From Skermanella mucosa (GTDB lineage Bacteria > Pseudomonadota > Alphaproteobacteria > Azospirillales > Azospirillaceae), in NCBI RefSeq assembly GCF_016765655.2, contig NZ_CP086106.1, positions 2,724,501-2,788,500 of the forward strand: DNA of 64,000 nucleotides, given 5' to 3'. The position numbers and the translations under genes were made by a program. Below, piece by piece: positions 17,053 through 25,665 of the stretch. The notes beneath the pieces were generated by a model. It did not search any database and was not told the origin of the DNA. It saw only the letters and a list, made by a program, of their open reading frames with translations. Numbering within the stretch: the first letter of the stretch is position 1; the number at the start of each line of letters is the position of its first letter.

Positions 17053-18021
17053 ATGACCGCGAAGATCGCCCTGTTCGCCAACCACGACAGCGCCCAGATC
17101 GCCGAGATCGCCGCCGAGGTGACGGCGCTGGGGGCCGAGCCGGTCGTCCTGGACATCCAGATCGGGCGGCTGGGCAAGCCGACGGTCGGGATCGGGGCGC
17201 CGGGTTCCGCCGCGGCATCGCGCTGGGGCGACGTGGATTTCGGCGATATCCGGGCTGTCCATATCCGCTGCACGGCACCCCGCACCCTGCCCGTCCTGCC
17301 GCCCGTGATGAACGAGGCGACTTATGCCGAGTACCGCGTGTCCTACATCCAGGAACAGGCGTTGAACGCGGCGACCTACGGCTTCTTCGAGCATCTGCAC
17401 ATGACTGGGCGGCTGGTGATCAACCGGCTGACCACGGCTTACGTCGACCACAACAGCAAGGGCCAGTTCTACGAGAAGCTGCGCGCCGCCGGCTTCCGGG
17501 TACCGCGGTCGCTCAGCACGAGCTGCCCGGACGAGGCGGCGCGCTTTTTGGACGAGGTGGGGGAGGCGGTGGTCAAGCCAGCCATCGGCGTCGGTTCCAC
17601 CCGCAGCGTGACGGCCGAGGACCGCGCGCGGCTGGACGAACTTCTGATGTGCCCGGCGCTGTTCCAGCATCGCGTGCCCGGCTCAACCATCCGTATCCAC
17701 ATCGTCGGGGATCGGGTCGTGCTGCCGCTCCGCATCCTGGCCGACGGCGTCGACTCGCGGACCGCGACCCGCGGATTCGAGCCGGTGACCCTGGACCCGG
17801 TGGAGGAGGCCGCCATCGTCCGGGCCAACCGCGCCCTGGGCCTGCACTACGCCGCCTGGGATGCCATCCTGGACGACGACGGCAAGCTGACCTATCTCGA
17901 CTGCAATCCCGGCCCGTTCGTCATGTGGCTGCCGCCCGAGCACCGCCACACCGTATTCGGCGCCCTCGCACGATATCTCCTCGCATTCGCCCGGACCGGC
18001 ACGCTGGAGACGGCGGCCTAG
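17053..18021 (+). CDS. RimK-type ATP-grasp enzyme
   Basis: The 322-residue protein is an ATP-grasp ligase of the RimK/glutathione-synthetase type. It has an N-terminal Rossmann-like part (MTAKIALFANHD), then the ATP-grasp core with the nucleotide-binding EAVVKPAIGVGSTRSV, the strand STIRIHIVGDRVVLPLR with an Arg typical of the fold, and the metal-binding end LDCNPGPF. All the expected residues are present, so it is probably active and joins a carboxylate to an amine or hydroxyl through an acyl phosphate. The Gly-rich peptide encoded immediately upstream on the same strand is the obvious candidate substrate; this is inference from position. The ATG at 17053 has GGGGA at good spacing; one 9 bases upstream is less likely. 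Confidence 0.8.
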   Translation: MTAKIALFANHDSAQIAEIAAEVTALGAEPVVLDIQIGRLGKPTVGIGAPGSAAASRWGDVDFGDIRAVHIRCTAPRTLPVLPPVMNEATYAEYRVSYIQEQALNAATYGFFEHLHMTGRLVINRLTTAYVDHNSKGQFYEKLRAAGFRVPRSLSTSCPDEAARFLDEVGEAVVKPAIGVGSTRSVTAEDRARLDELLMCPALFQHRVPGSTIRIHIVGDRVVLPLRILADGVDSRTATRGFEPVTLDPVEEAAIVRANRALGLHYAAWDAILDDDGKLTYLDCNPGPFVMWLPPEHRHTVFGALARYLLAFARTGTLETAA

Positions 18022-18033
18022 GCGCCGCCGGCC

Positions 18034-19473
18034 TCACTCCTCCTTCTGGAAGAACCGGGAGGCCGGGGCGAACAGGATCTCGATCAGGCGCTTCTCGCCG
18101 GTCTTGATCTCCGCCGTACCCTCCAGGCCGATCTCCAGGGGCTTGGTAACGCCGTTCAGCCCGGTCACCGTCTCGCGCTCCAGGGCCACCTTGACCTGGT
18201 ACATGGACTGACCGCCGGGCTGGCTGTCCGGCTTGGCCGCGATGTCGGCGACGATGCCGTTCTGGACCCCGTAATCCTCGCCCGGATAGGCGAAATACTT
18301 GATCTGCACCCGCTGGCCGCGCCTGATCCGGCCGATATCGCGGTTCTTGATCAGCACATGGGCTTCCAGCGGCGCCGTGTTCCGCACCATGGTGAACATC
18401 GGCATGCCGGGATTGATGATCGTGCCTCGCTGGACATGGACCGCCGTGACGACGCCGTCCACGACGCTGCTGTAGAGCGCCTTTTCCCCGTCGTAGCGGA
18501 CGCCAGGGACCAGCGTGCGGGACTCCAGCAGGCGGTTGGTCAGCTCGTCGATACGGTCGCGGATCAGGGCTTGGTCGCGCTGCCTGGCGCTCTTCAGGTT
18601 CTCGATCTCGTTGTCCAGCCGGGACTGCGAGAAGGTTTGCGCCATCTGGGCCCGTTCGCCCCGTGCCGTCTCCAGCGCCAGCCTGACGTTCTGGATGTCG
18701 GATTCGGCGTTCACCTGGGCGCGCTGAAGGTCGCTGACCCGGGTCTGGGCGCGTTGAAGCTCGACCTGCGGAATATCGCGCATGGCATAGAGCTGCTGTC
18801 TTACGCCCAGGTCCTGCCGGGCGTTCGCCAGATCCTCGTCGATGCCCTGGCGATTGCGCTGGGTGATCTGAAGCTGGATCTCGATCTGGCGGATGCGGTT
18901 ATCGATCGCCCCCTGCTCGGTGGCGCGGCGCCGCTCCAGGTTCAACCGGTCCAGCTCCAACTGACCAAGGCGGAAATCGTACTCCTTGGCCGCTTCCCGT
19001 TCCTGCTGCTGCAGATCGGCGATCTGGCGCTGCATCGCCTCCTGCTCGGGCGTGGTCGCCGCCCGGATCTTCTCCTGGATCGTGGCGAGCGGGTCGCCGG
19101 CGAATACCGTCGAGTTCTCGCCCGCCTCCACCGCCTCCACCAAGCCGCCGCCGACGGCCTGAATCACCATGGCCTGGCGCTGGAGCATCAATGGCGCCTC
19201 CACCATCGTGTCCTTGGACGCGAAGAAGGAATAGATCAGCATACTCAGCAGCGTGAAGAACAGAACATAGACCGGGGCGCGGAACAGCGGGTTGGGCGAG
19301 GAGAACAGCAGCGTCGCCGCCTTCAGCGGATGCCGGTCATCGTCCCGCGACCGCGTGGCCGCACCCTTGCCGGCCGGTTTCGGTGAGACCCGCTTCTTGG
19401 CGGGCTTCTGGATCTTCGGAGGTTTCGGGGGCTTGGCCGGTGCCACGGAACGGCCCCGATCCGGCTTGCCCAT
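18034..19473 (-). CDS. HlyD-family periplasmic adaptor with Pro/Lys-rich cytoplasmic tail
   Basis: The 479-residue protein has a basic, Pro-rich cytoplasmic N-terminus (about 1-55), a single membrane helix (about 65-88, PVYVLFFTLLSMLIYSFF) and the split lipoyl/barrel of membrane-fusion adaptors: QAVGGGLVEAVEAGENSTV, then SSVVDGVVTAVHVQRGTIIN. A very long coiled coil of about 180 residues lies between the halves. It would bridge an inner-membrane pump to an outer-membrane duct, here presumably the TolC-like proteins. It lies 2 bases after the PpiC-type gene, so they form one unit. No ABC or RND pump gene is adjacent, so the inner-membrane energiser must be elsewhere or the system is unconventional. 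The start is MGKPDRG, just past the preceding stop. Confidence 0.85.
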   Translation of the reverse strand: MGKPDRGRSVAPAKPPKPPKIQKPAKKRVSPKPAGKGAATRSRDDDRHPLKAATLLFSSPNPLFRAPVYVLFFTLLSMLIYSFFASKDTMVEAPLMLQRQAMVIQAVGGGLVEAVEAGENSTVFAGDPLATIQEKIRAATTPEQEAMQRQIADLQQQEREAAKEYDFRLGQLELDRLNLERRRATEQGAIDNRIRQIEIQLQITQRNRQGIDEDLANARQDLGVRQQLYAMRDIPQVELQRAQTRVSDLQRAQVNAESDIQNVRLALETARGERAQMAQTFSQSRLDNEIENLKSARQRDQALIRDRIDELTNRLLESRTLVPGVRYDGEKALYSSVVDGVVTAVHVQRGTIINPGMPMFTMVRNTAPLEAHVLIKNRDIGRIRRGQRVQIKYFAYPGEDYGVQNGIVADIAAKPDSQPGGQSMYQVKVALERETVTGLNGVTKPLEIGLEGTAEIKTGEKRLIEILFAPASRFFQKEE

Positions 19474-19475
19474 GT

Positions 19476-20225
19476 TCAGGCCGGCGCGACGCAGACCTGA
19501 TGGCGCAGCCACTCCTCGAAGATGTGGTCCTTGATCTGCTTCGTCAGGGCGTCGTTCAGCTTGGTCACGGTCCGCGAATAGACCTTGTAGATGGTCCAGA
19601 GACCGTTCTCGGAGAACGGTCCGATGATCTCGTTCTCACCGCAGGCGAAGGCGCGTTCGTCCACCTCGGTCGGCAGCATGCCGCGCTTGAGGTTGCCTAT
19701 GTAGCCGCCGCTCAGCTTCGTGTTGTCATCGACCGAGTAGAGCCTCGCCAGTTCCACGAAGTCGGCCTGCCGGGCGCCGACCGCGGCCAGGGCACGATCG
19801 GCGTCGGCCCGGGTGCGGCAGGCGATCCGCGCGATCGAGACCGACGTGAAGCGGGCGCTGTTCTGTCGGTAGTGGTTCTGAACCAGGTCCTTGGTCACCA
19901 CAAGGTCGCGCAGCCGCTCGCGCCGCATATCGGCCGCCAGGGTGTCCAGCCACTGCTCCCGCGTCAGGCCGAAGTGCTTGAGATAGGAAGCGAAGGCGTT
20001 CTCGTCCCACAACGCCAGCATCGTCTTCCGGCCATGGACCTTCTCCTCGATCTCGGCGTCGGTCAGGCTTACGCCATGCTCCTCCAGCTTGTACTCGACC
20101 ACCCGCCGTTCGATGATTTCATAGATGGCGGTGCGGAAGGTCCCCTTGGCCTTGAGGTGAAGGATCACGTCGGCGACCGTGATCGGGTCGCCTTTGACGG
20201 TGGTAACCGCAGTGCCAAGTTCCAT
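19476..20225 (-). CDS. PpiC/parvulin-type peptidyl-prolyl isomerase without signal peptide
   Basis: The 249-residue protein has a SurA/PrsA-like helical N-terminal part (residues 1-115) and a parvulin-like domain: SVSIARIACRTRADAD, DFVELARLYSVDD, LSGGYIGNLKRGMLPTEVDE, NEIIGPFSENGLWTIYKV. Unlike SurA or PrsA it has no signal peptide or lipobox, so it should stay in the cytoplasm. It heads a two-gene unit with the HlyD-type adaptor. Stand-alone cytoplasmic PpiC-like proteins next to HlyD-type genes are seen in peptide maturation and export clusters; here it may hold or fold the Gly-rich peptide before export, which is inference. GGTGGAAC precedes the ATG. Confidence 0.78.
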   Translation of the reverse strand: MELGTAVTTVKGDPITVADVILHLKAKGTFRTAIYEIIERRVVEYKLEEHGVSLTDAEIEEKVHGRKTMLALWDENAFASYLKHFGLTREQWLDTLAADMRRERLRDLVVTKDLVQNHYRQNSARFTSVSIARIACRTRADADRALAAVGARQADFVELARLYSVDDNTKLSGGYIGNLKRGMLPTEVDERAFACGENEIIGPFSENGLWTIYKVYSRTVTKLNDALTKQIKDHIFEEWLRHQVCVAPA

Positions 20226-20389
20226 GTTCCACCAGAAGCTTGTTCTTCTTGGACGTGCTCGAAGCGCATATGAAAGTGTTTAGCCCAAATTAGTTACTTC
20301 ATTGTGACCGGATCGGCGGATCATCCCGCGCCCCGGAAGGTTGAGGTTTCCAAGAATCAGTCGTCGCAGCCAGTCAACGAAGGTCCCGG

Positions 20390-21943
20390 ATGTTCCAGAA
20401 CTTGTCGCCCTTTTTCCATCTGCCCACGGTCGCCATCGTGACGGTCGCGTGGCTGCTGGCCGGCACGCCGGTTCCTGCCCAGGAAATGCCGTCGCCTCCG
20501 CCCGAGGAAGCGGAGCGGACCCCGGCTCCCGGGCCGGCATCGACCCCCGCCGCCGCCCGCAAGGATCTGGCGCTCGACCTGCCCGGCCGCCGGCTCGACT
20601 ACACGGCCACGGCGGAGATGATGCCGATCGTCAACGGCCAGGGCGAGACGACCGCCCGAATCTTCGTCGCTTCCTATATCGCGCGGGATACCGACCGCGC
20701 CGGCCGCCCGGTGACCTTTCTGTTCAACGGCGGCCCCGGCGCGGCCTCGGCCTTCCTGCACCTGGGCGTGGTCGGGCCCAAAGTGCTGGTGACCAACCCG
20801 GACGGCACGCTGGCGCCTCCGCCGGCGCGTCTCCAGGACAATCCGGAAAGCTGGCTGGCCTTCACCGACCTCGTCTTCGTCGATCCCGTCGGCACTGGCT
20901 TCTCGCGCGCCACCGGCAAGGAGGACGACGCGGAAAAGCGCTTTCTCGGCGTGCAGGGCGACGTCTCCAGCATGTCGGAGATCGTCAGGCTGTGGCTGAC
21001 CCGAAACGGCCGCTGGGCCTCGCCCAAATACATCGCGGGCGAGAGCTATGGCGGCTTCCGCGCGGTCATGATGGCCCGCCACCTTCAGCGCGACGCCGGG
21101 ATTGCCTTGAACGGGCTGGTCCTGGTCTCCCCGGCGCTGGAATTCTCGCTGCTGCGCGGGGGCGACTTCGACCTGCTGGGCTGGGCGATGACCCTGCCCT
21201 CCATGGCCGCCTCCGCGCAGGCGCTCGGCCGGGGCGACGGGACCTCGCTGGAGGAGGCGGAGCGTTTCGCGCTCGACGGCTATCTCGTCGGCCTCGCCTC
21301 GATGCGCGAGCCGGACAGCGAGGAGGCCAAGGCGTTCCACGCCCGGGTCGCCCGGCTGACCGGCTTGCCGGTGGACGTGGTGGAGCGATTCCGCGCCAAG
21401 CTGCCGATCCAGCTCTTCGCCAAGGAGATGCCGCAGGAGCCGGGGCGCGTCGTCAGCCTGTACGACGGTACGGTCCGTACCCCCGATCCCAGCCCGGAAC
21501 GCCAGTCCGTCGGGTCCGACCCGTTCCTGGATGCGCTGATCGCGCCATACTCCACCGTGTTCAACGACTATGTGCGGACCGAACTGGGGTTCGAGACCGA
21601 GACCCCCTACCGCCTGCTCAACCGCCGCGTCTCGGGCGAGTGGAACTGGGACATGGGCCGGCAGCAGGGCTATGTCGGGGCGACCGACGATCTCCAGGAG
21701 GCGCTGGCGGTCAACCCCGACATGCATGTGCTGGTGACCCACGGGATCACCGACTTGGTCACGCCCTACCTGGCGTCTCGCTGGCTCATCGACCAGCTCC
21801 GCCTGCCCGCCGAGATCAAGGCGAACCTCGCCGTAAAGACCTATCCGGGTGGCCACATGATGTATATGCGGCCCGAACAGCGGCGCCTGATGAACGAGGA
21901 TGTCGCGCAGTTTTACGAGAACTCGGCCGGAATCCGGCGATGA
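20390..21943 (+). CDS. S10-family serine carboxypeptidase, exported
   Basis: The 517-residue protein has an N-terminal signal segment (VAIVTVAWLLAGTPVPAQ), a Pro-rich linker and the S10 carboxypeptidase fold. It shows the oxyanion region FLFNGGPGAAS, the nucleophile Ser219 in GESYGG, an Asp candidate in THGITDLVTP and the His in YPGGHMMYM. It would remove C-terminal residues from peptides in the periplasm. A ribosome-binding site (GAAGGTCCCGG) precedes the ATG. It is divergent from the PpiC-HlyD unit with a 164-base gap and overlaps the next gene by 4 bases. Its closeness to the putative peptide export locus makes a processing role possible but unproven. Confidence 0.88.
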   Translation: MFQNLSPFFHLPTVAIVTVAWLLAGTPVPAQEMPSPPPEEAERTPAPGPASTPAAARKDLALDLPGRRLDYTATAEMMPIVNGQGETTARIFVASYIARDTDRAGRPVTFLFNGGPGAASAFLHLGVVGPKVLVTNPDGTLAPPPARLQDNPESWLAFTDLVFVDPVGTGFSRATGKEDDAEKRFLGVQGDVSSMSEIVRLWLTRNGRWASPKYIAGESYGGFRAVMMARHLQRDAGIALNGLVLVSPALEFSLLRGGDFDLLGWAMTLPSMAASAQALGRGDGTSLEEAERFALDGYLVGLASMREPDSEEAKAFHARVARLTGLPVDVVERFRAKLPIQLFAKEMPQEPGRVVSLYDGTVRTPDPSPERQSVGSDPFLDALIAPYSTVFNDYVRTELGFETETPYRLLNRRVSGEWNWDMGRQQGYVGATDDLQEALAVNPDMHVLVTHGITDLVTPYLASRWLIDQLRLPAEIKANLAVKTYPGGHMMYMRPEQRRLMNEDVAQFYENSAGIRR

Positions 21944-22527
21944 TCGCCCGCCTGGCCGCCGCGATCCTGCTGGCGGCGTCCCTCCGCCCCGCCCTGGCCG
22001 CCGACCTCCACACCCTGGAAAGCGTCCGCTGGGGCATGAGCCCGGCCGAACTTTCCGATGCCCTGGGCAAGTCCGCCAACACCTTGCCCGGCCGCTGGGA
22101 CTTCGGACGCTACTATTCGGAAACCACCGTCGAGGACGTCGAGGTCGGCGGCATCCCGTTCCGGGCGTTCCTTCAGATCGATCGGGAAACCGGCGGCCTT
22201 GGCCAGATCCTGCTGGAAAGGCGTGGCCGGCAGGCGACGCCGGTGGTGTTCGACGATATCGTCCAGGCCCTGAGCGATCGCTTCGGCGAACCGGAGGATA
22301 GGGCGCGGGAAGGGGACATCGCGGTGCCCAGCGCGTTGCGGATCGTCTGGCGCCTGCCCGACTTCACCATCAACGCCAGCTTCTTCGACTTCCGCACGAC
22401 CGGCATCGTGTCGGAGAACCCGAACGTCGATCGGGACCCGCTGACGCCCTTCTCCGAGCGCCAGCGGAACAACCCGCGGTTCCTGCCCCGCCGGGCCCTG
22501 ATCCGCTTCAACCCGCCCGGGGGTTGA
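21940..22527 (+). CDS. Secreted protein of unknown function, 195 aa
   Basis: The product has a clear signal peptide (MIARLAAAILLAASLRPALA, cleavage after ALA) and a mature part that begins DLHTLESVRWGMSPAELSDA. This opening, with RWGMSPAEL, resembles small periplasmic proteins of unknown function in which a 'WGMS..EV' segment recurs. No catalytic motif is seen. The start overlaps the stop of the carboxypeptidase gene (ATGA), so the two are co-translated. The region between about residues 55 and 165 is strand-rich; the C-terminal tail is basic. The function is unknown. Confidence 0.7.
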   Translation: MIARLAAAILLAASLRPALAADLHTLESVRWGMSPAELSDALGKSANTLPGRWDFGRYYSETTVEDVEVGGIPFRAFLQIDRETGGLGQILLERRGRQATPVVFDDIVQALSDRFGEPEDRAREGDIAVPSALRIVWRLPDFTINASFFDFRTTGIVSENPNVDRDPLTPFSERQRNNPRFLPRRALIRFNPPGG

Positions 22528-22539
22528 AGCGGCGGGCCG

Positions 22540-23391
22540 TCACTTGCCCGAGTACGCCTCGACCTTCTGGACCTGCTCGCCCAGACCTTCGACGCCCAGG
22601 CGCATGGTGTTGCCCGGCTTCAACCAAACCTGCGGCTTCTGCCCCATGCCGACGCCCGGCGGCGTGCCGGTCGAGATGATGTCGCCCGGCAGCAGCGTCA
22701 TGAACTGGCTGCAGTAATGCACCAGGTGCCGCACGCCGTAGACCATGGTCTCGGTCGTGCCGTCCTGGAACCGCTTGCCGTCGATCTCCAGCCACAGCTT
22801 CAGCTTCTGCGGGTCGGGAACCTCGTCGCGGGTGACCATCCAGGGGCCGATCGGGCCGAAGGTGTCGGCGCTCTTGCCCTTGACCCACTGGCCGGACCGT
22901 TCGATCTGGAAGGCCCGCTCGGACACATCGTTGACCACGCAATAGCCGGCGACATGATCCAGCGCGTCGGCCTCCTCGACATACTGGGCCTTCTTGCCGA
23001 TCACGATGCCCAGTTCGACTTCCCAGTCCGGCTTGGTGCTGTTCTTGGGGATGATCACGGTGTCGTTCGGGCCGCAGATGGCCGACGGCGCCTTCATGAA
23101 CATCACCGGCTCGGGCGGGACCGGCAGGTTGGATTCCGCCGCGTGGTCGGCATAGTTCAGGCCGATGCACAGGAACTTCGACACGTTGCCGACGCAGGGG
23201 CCGATGCGGGGATTGCCCTCCACCAGCGGCAGCGTCGCCGGATCGATCGCGCGCAGGCGATCGAGCGAGGCATCGTCCAGCGTCGCCGGCCCGATGTCGT
23301 CGATCACGCCGGACAGGTCGCGGATGCGGCCTTCGGCGTCCAGGATGCCGGGCTTCTCCGCACCGGGCGGGCCATAGCGCAACAGCTTCAT
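22540..23391 (-). CDS. Fumarylacetoacetate hydrolase-family protein
   Basis: The 283-residue protein has the FAH C-terminal fold: CIGLNYADHAAESN, the metal-binding set EVELGIVIGKKA and VVNDVSERAFQ, and the active-site stretch GDIISTGTPPGVGMG. Family members hydrolyse or decarboxylate 2,4-diketo acids; close types include acylpyruvases and 2,4-diketo-3-deoxy-sugar-acid hydrolases. The gene lies 37 bases after the UxaA-type dehydratase gene on the same strand, so a role in sugar-acid breakdown fits best. The exact substrate cannot be told from sequence. GGAGAACC before the ATG supports the start. Confidence 0.88.
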   Translation of the reverse strand: MKLLRYGPPGAEKPGILDAEGRIRDLSGVIDDIGPATLDDASLDRLRAIDPATLPLVEGNPRIGPCVGNVSKFLCIGLNYADHAAESNLPVPPEPVMFMKAPSAICGPNDTVIIPKNSTKPDWEVELGIVIGKKAQYVEEADALDHVAGYCVVNDVSERAFQIERSGQWVKGKSADTFGPIGPWMVTRDEVPDPQKLKLWLEIDGKRFQDGTTETMVYGVRHLVHYCSQFMTLLPGDIISTGTPPGVGMGQKPQVWLKPGNTMRLGVEGLGEQVQKVEAYSGK

Positions 23392-23428
23392 GGTGTCTGG
23401 TTCTCCACTTCTTTTCTGGTCCAGGATT

Positions 23429-24961
23429 TCACATTACCGCGCCGATCTGCCACGGCACGAACTCGTTGTCTCCGAAGCCCTGGGCCTCGCTCTTGGTCGG
23501 CGTACCCGACGCAACTTCCAGAATCTTCCGGAAGATCTGCTCACCAGCCTGCTCGACCGTCTCCAGCCCGTCGGCCACGGTCCCGCAGTTGATGTCCATG
23601 TCCTCTTCCATGTGCTCGTACATGGTCGTATTGGTCGCCAGCTTGATGCAGGGCGCCGGCTTGAACCCCGACACCGAGCCGCGCCCGGTGGTAAAGCACA
23701 CCACGTTGGCCCCGCCCGCCACCTGGCCGGTCGCCGACGCCGGATCGTAGCCGGGCGTGTCCATGAAGACGAAGCCTTTGGCCGTGATCGGCTCCGCGTA
23801 CTTGTAGACCTCCACCAGGTTGGTGGTGCCGCCCTTGGCCGTCGCCCCCAGCGACTTCTCCAGGATGGTGGTCAGCCCGCCGGCCTTGTTGCCGGGGGAT
23901 GGGTTGTTGTTCATCTCGCCGCCGTTGCGGGCGGTGTAGCCTTCCCACCAGCGGATGCGCTCGACCAGCTTCTCGCCGACCTTGCGGCTGACCGCGCGGC
24001 GGGTCAGCAGGTGCTCGGCGCCGTAGACCTCCGGCGTCTCGCTCAGCACCGCGGTGCCGCCGTGGCGCACCAGGATGTCCACCGCAGCCCCAAGGGCCGG
24101 GTTGGCCGAGATCCCGGAATAGCCGTCGGACCCGCCGCACTGCAAGGCGACCAGCAGCTCGCTGGCCGGCTGGGGGGTGCGGGTGAATTCGTTCGCCAGC
24201 GGCAGCATCTCCATCACGCGCTGCCGGCAGAACTCGATGGTCCGCCGCGTGCCCCCCAGTCCCTGGATGTTCATGGTCTGGAACATCGGACCGCGCTCGA
24301 TGCCGTAGGCTTCCAGCAGGAAGTCGATCTGGTTGACCTCGCATCCGAGCCCGACCAGCAGCACGCCGGCGAAGTTGGGGTTGCGGGCATAGCCCCACAG
24401 GGTCCGCTGGAGGTTCGCGTAGCCTTCCCCGCTGTCGGCCATGCCGCAGCCGGTCGAATGGGTGATCGCGACGACGCCGTCCACGTTGGGGAAGGCATCG
24501 AGCGCGCCGGGCTTCTCGAACTCCGCCGCGATGTAGCGCGACACGGTGGCCGAGCAGTTCACGCTGGACAGCACGCCGATATAGTTGCGCGTGCCGACCT
24601 TGCCGTTGGCCCGCTTGAAGCCCAGGAAGGTCGCCCGTTCCGCCTCCGGCACGTAATCGACCGGCGTGACGTCGGCGCCGAACGCGTAGTCGCGCGCGAA
24701 ATCGTGCATCTCGACGTTATGGACATGGACATGGTCGCCGGGGGCGATGTCCACCGTCGCGAAGCCGATGATCTGGTTGTACTTGCGGATCGGCTCGCCG
24801 GCCGCGATCGGCTCGATCGCGATCTTGTGCCCGCGCGGCACCTGCCCCCGGCACGCCACGTCGCCAACGCCGATCGGCGCCCCCGGCAGCATGTTGACGC
24901 GCGCCACCACCACATTGTCCGCGGCGCTCAGACGGATCGTCAGCGGCTGTACATCGGACAT
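23429..24961 (-). CDS. UxaA-family altronate/galactarate-type dehydratase
   Basis: The 510-residue protein has an N-terminal SAF domain (about residues 8-95) fused to the full dehydratase core of the altronate/galactarate family. Motifs include TVDIAPGDHVHVHNVE, FKRANGKVGTRNYIGV, AITHSTGCGM, LVGLGCEVNQ and ALQCGGSDGYSG. The conserved Cys residues could bind the iron these enzymes use. It would dehydrate a sugar acid to a 2-keto-3-deoxy acid. The start at MSDVQPL follows a strong ribosome-binding site (AGGAGGGA); the frame is open upstream without support. It is paired with the FAH-family gene, and the two probably act in sequence. Confidence 0.88.
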   Translation of the reverse strand: MSDVQPLTIRLSAADNVVVARVNMLPGAPIGVGDVACRGQVPRGHKIAIEPIAAGEPIRKYNQIIGFATVDIAPGDHVHVHNVEMHDFARDYAFGADVTPVDYVPEAERATFLGFKRANGKVGTRNYIGVLSSVNCSATVSRYIAAEFEKPGALDAFPNVDGVVAITHSTGCGMADSGEGYANLQRTLWGYARNPNFAGVLLVGLGCEVNQIDFLLEAYGIERGPMFQTMNIQGLGGTRRTIEFCRQRVMEMLPLANEFTRTPQPASELLVALQCGGSDGYSGISANPALGAAVDILVRHGGTAVLSETPEVYGAEHLLTRRAVSRKVGEKLVERIRWWEGYTARNGGEMNNNPSPGNKAGGLTTILEKSLGATAKGGTTNLVEVYKYAEPITAKGFVFMDTPGYDPASATGQVAGGANVVCFTTGRGSVSGFKPAPCIKLATNTTMYEHMEEDMDINCGTVADGLETVEQAGEQIFRKILEVASGTPTKSEAQGFGDNEFVPWQIGAVM

Positions 24962-25026
24962 TCCCGTTCCCTCCTGATCCATTTCCCCCGGAGGGCTTTG
25001 CAGTCGCCTCCGTTGACCTCTCTTGC

Positions 25027-25521
25027 TTATCTTATATGGTCGACAAGCACCGCGACCAAAGCCTCGCACCCGACCCTGTCCTGCTCGTCGAACCGTCCCG
25101 GCACCGGACTGTCCAGGTCCAGCACCCCGATCACCCGGCCATCCACTGTGATCGGCACCACCAGTTCCGACCGCGACTCGGCGTCGCAGGCGATGTGTCC
25201 GGGAAAGGCGTGGACGTCCGGCACCACCTGGCTGACGCCCTGCTCGACCGCCGTCCCGCAGACGCCTTTGCCCACCGGGATCCGGATGCAGGCCGGCTTT
25301 CCCTGGAACGGCCCCAGCACAAGCTCGCCGTCCTTCATGAAATAGAAACCGGCCCAGTTCAGTTCCGGCAGCCCGTGATAGATCACGGCAGCCATGTTGG
25401 CGGCGTTGGCGATCAGGTCGGTTTCGCCCGCCATAAGCCCGGCAAGCTGGGACTTCAGGTCGCCATAGATATCGGCCTTCGGCAGATCGGCCGCGGGAGG
25501 CAGGAAGGTTTCGGCCGGCAT
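25027..25521 (-). CDS. Free methionine-(R)-sulfoxide reductase (GAF-domain fRMsr)
   Basis: The 164-residue protein is a single GAF domain with the hallmarks of fRMsr: NWAGFYFMKDGELVLGPFQG, KPACIRIPVGKGVCG and VPDVHAFPGHIACDAESRSE. The three conserved cysteines (in PACIRI, GVCGTA and HIACDA) are the catalytic and resolving residues, so the protein should reduce free methionine-R-sulfoxide. The start at MPAETF has GGGGA at 7-base spacing; a longer frame upstream is not needed. It is on the same strand as the UxaA-type gene but functionally unrelated, a cytoplasmic oxidative-repair enzyme. Confidence 0.9.
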   Translation of the reverse strand: MPAETFLPPAADLPKADIYGDLKSQLAGLMAGETDLIANAANMAAVIYHGLPELNWAGFYFMKDGELVLGPFQGKPACIRIPVGKGVCGTAVEQGVSQVVPDVHAFPGHIACDAESRSELVVPITVDGRVIGVLDLDSPVPGRFDEQDRVGCEALVAVLVDHIR

Positions 25522-25665
25522 CGCGATGTCCCCAGGCACTTCGGTACGGCCGCTAATCTGGACCAAGACGGACTGGTATGTCCAGTCGCACCGGATCATG
25601 GGCGGCATGCGCCGCGGGGGCGGACGAAATGAGGAATGCTCCGGGGCCGGAAGGGCTTCAGCTCG

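Noticed and set aside
16459-17670. Upstream extension of the PP2C gene on the minus strand
   Set aside because: It runs antisense through the Gly-rich peptide and ATP-grasp genes and has low-complexity content; the PP2C domain starts near 16458.
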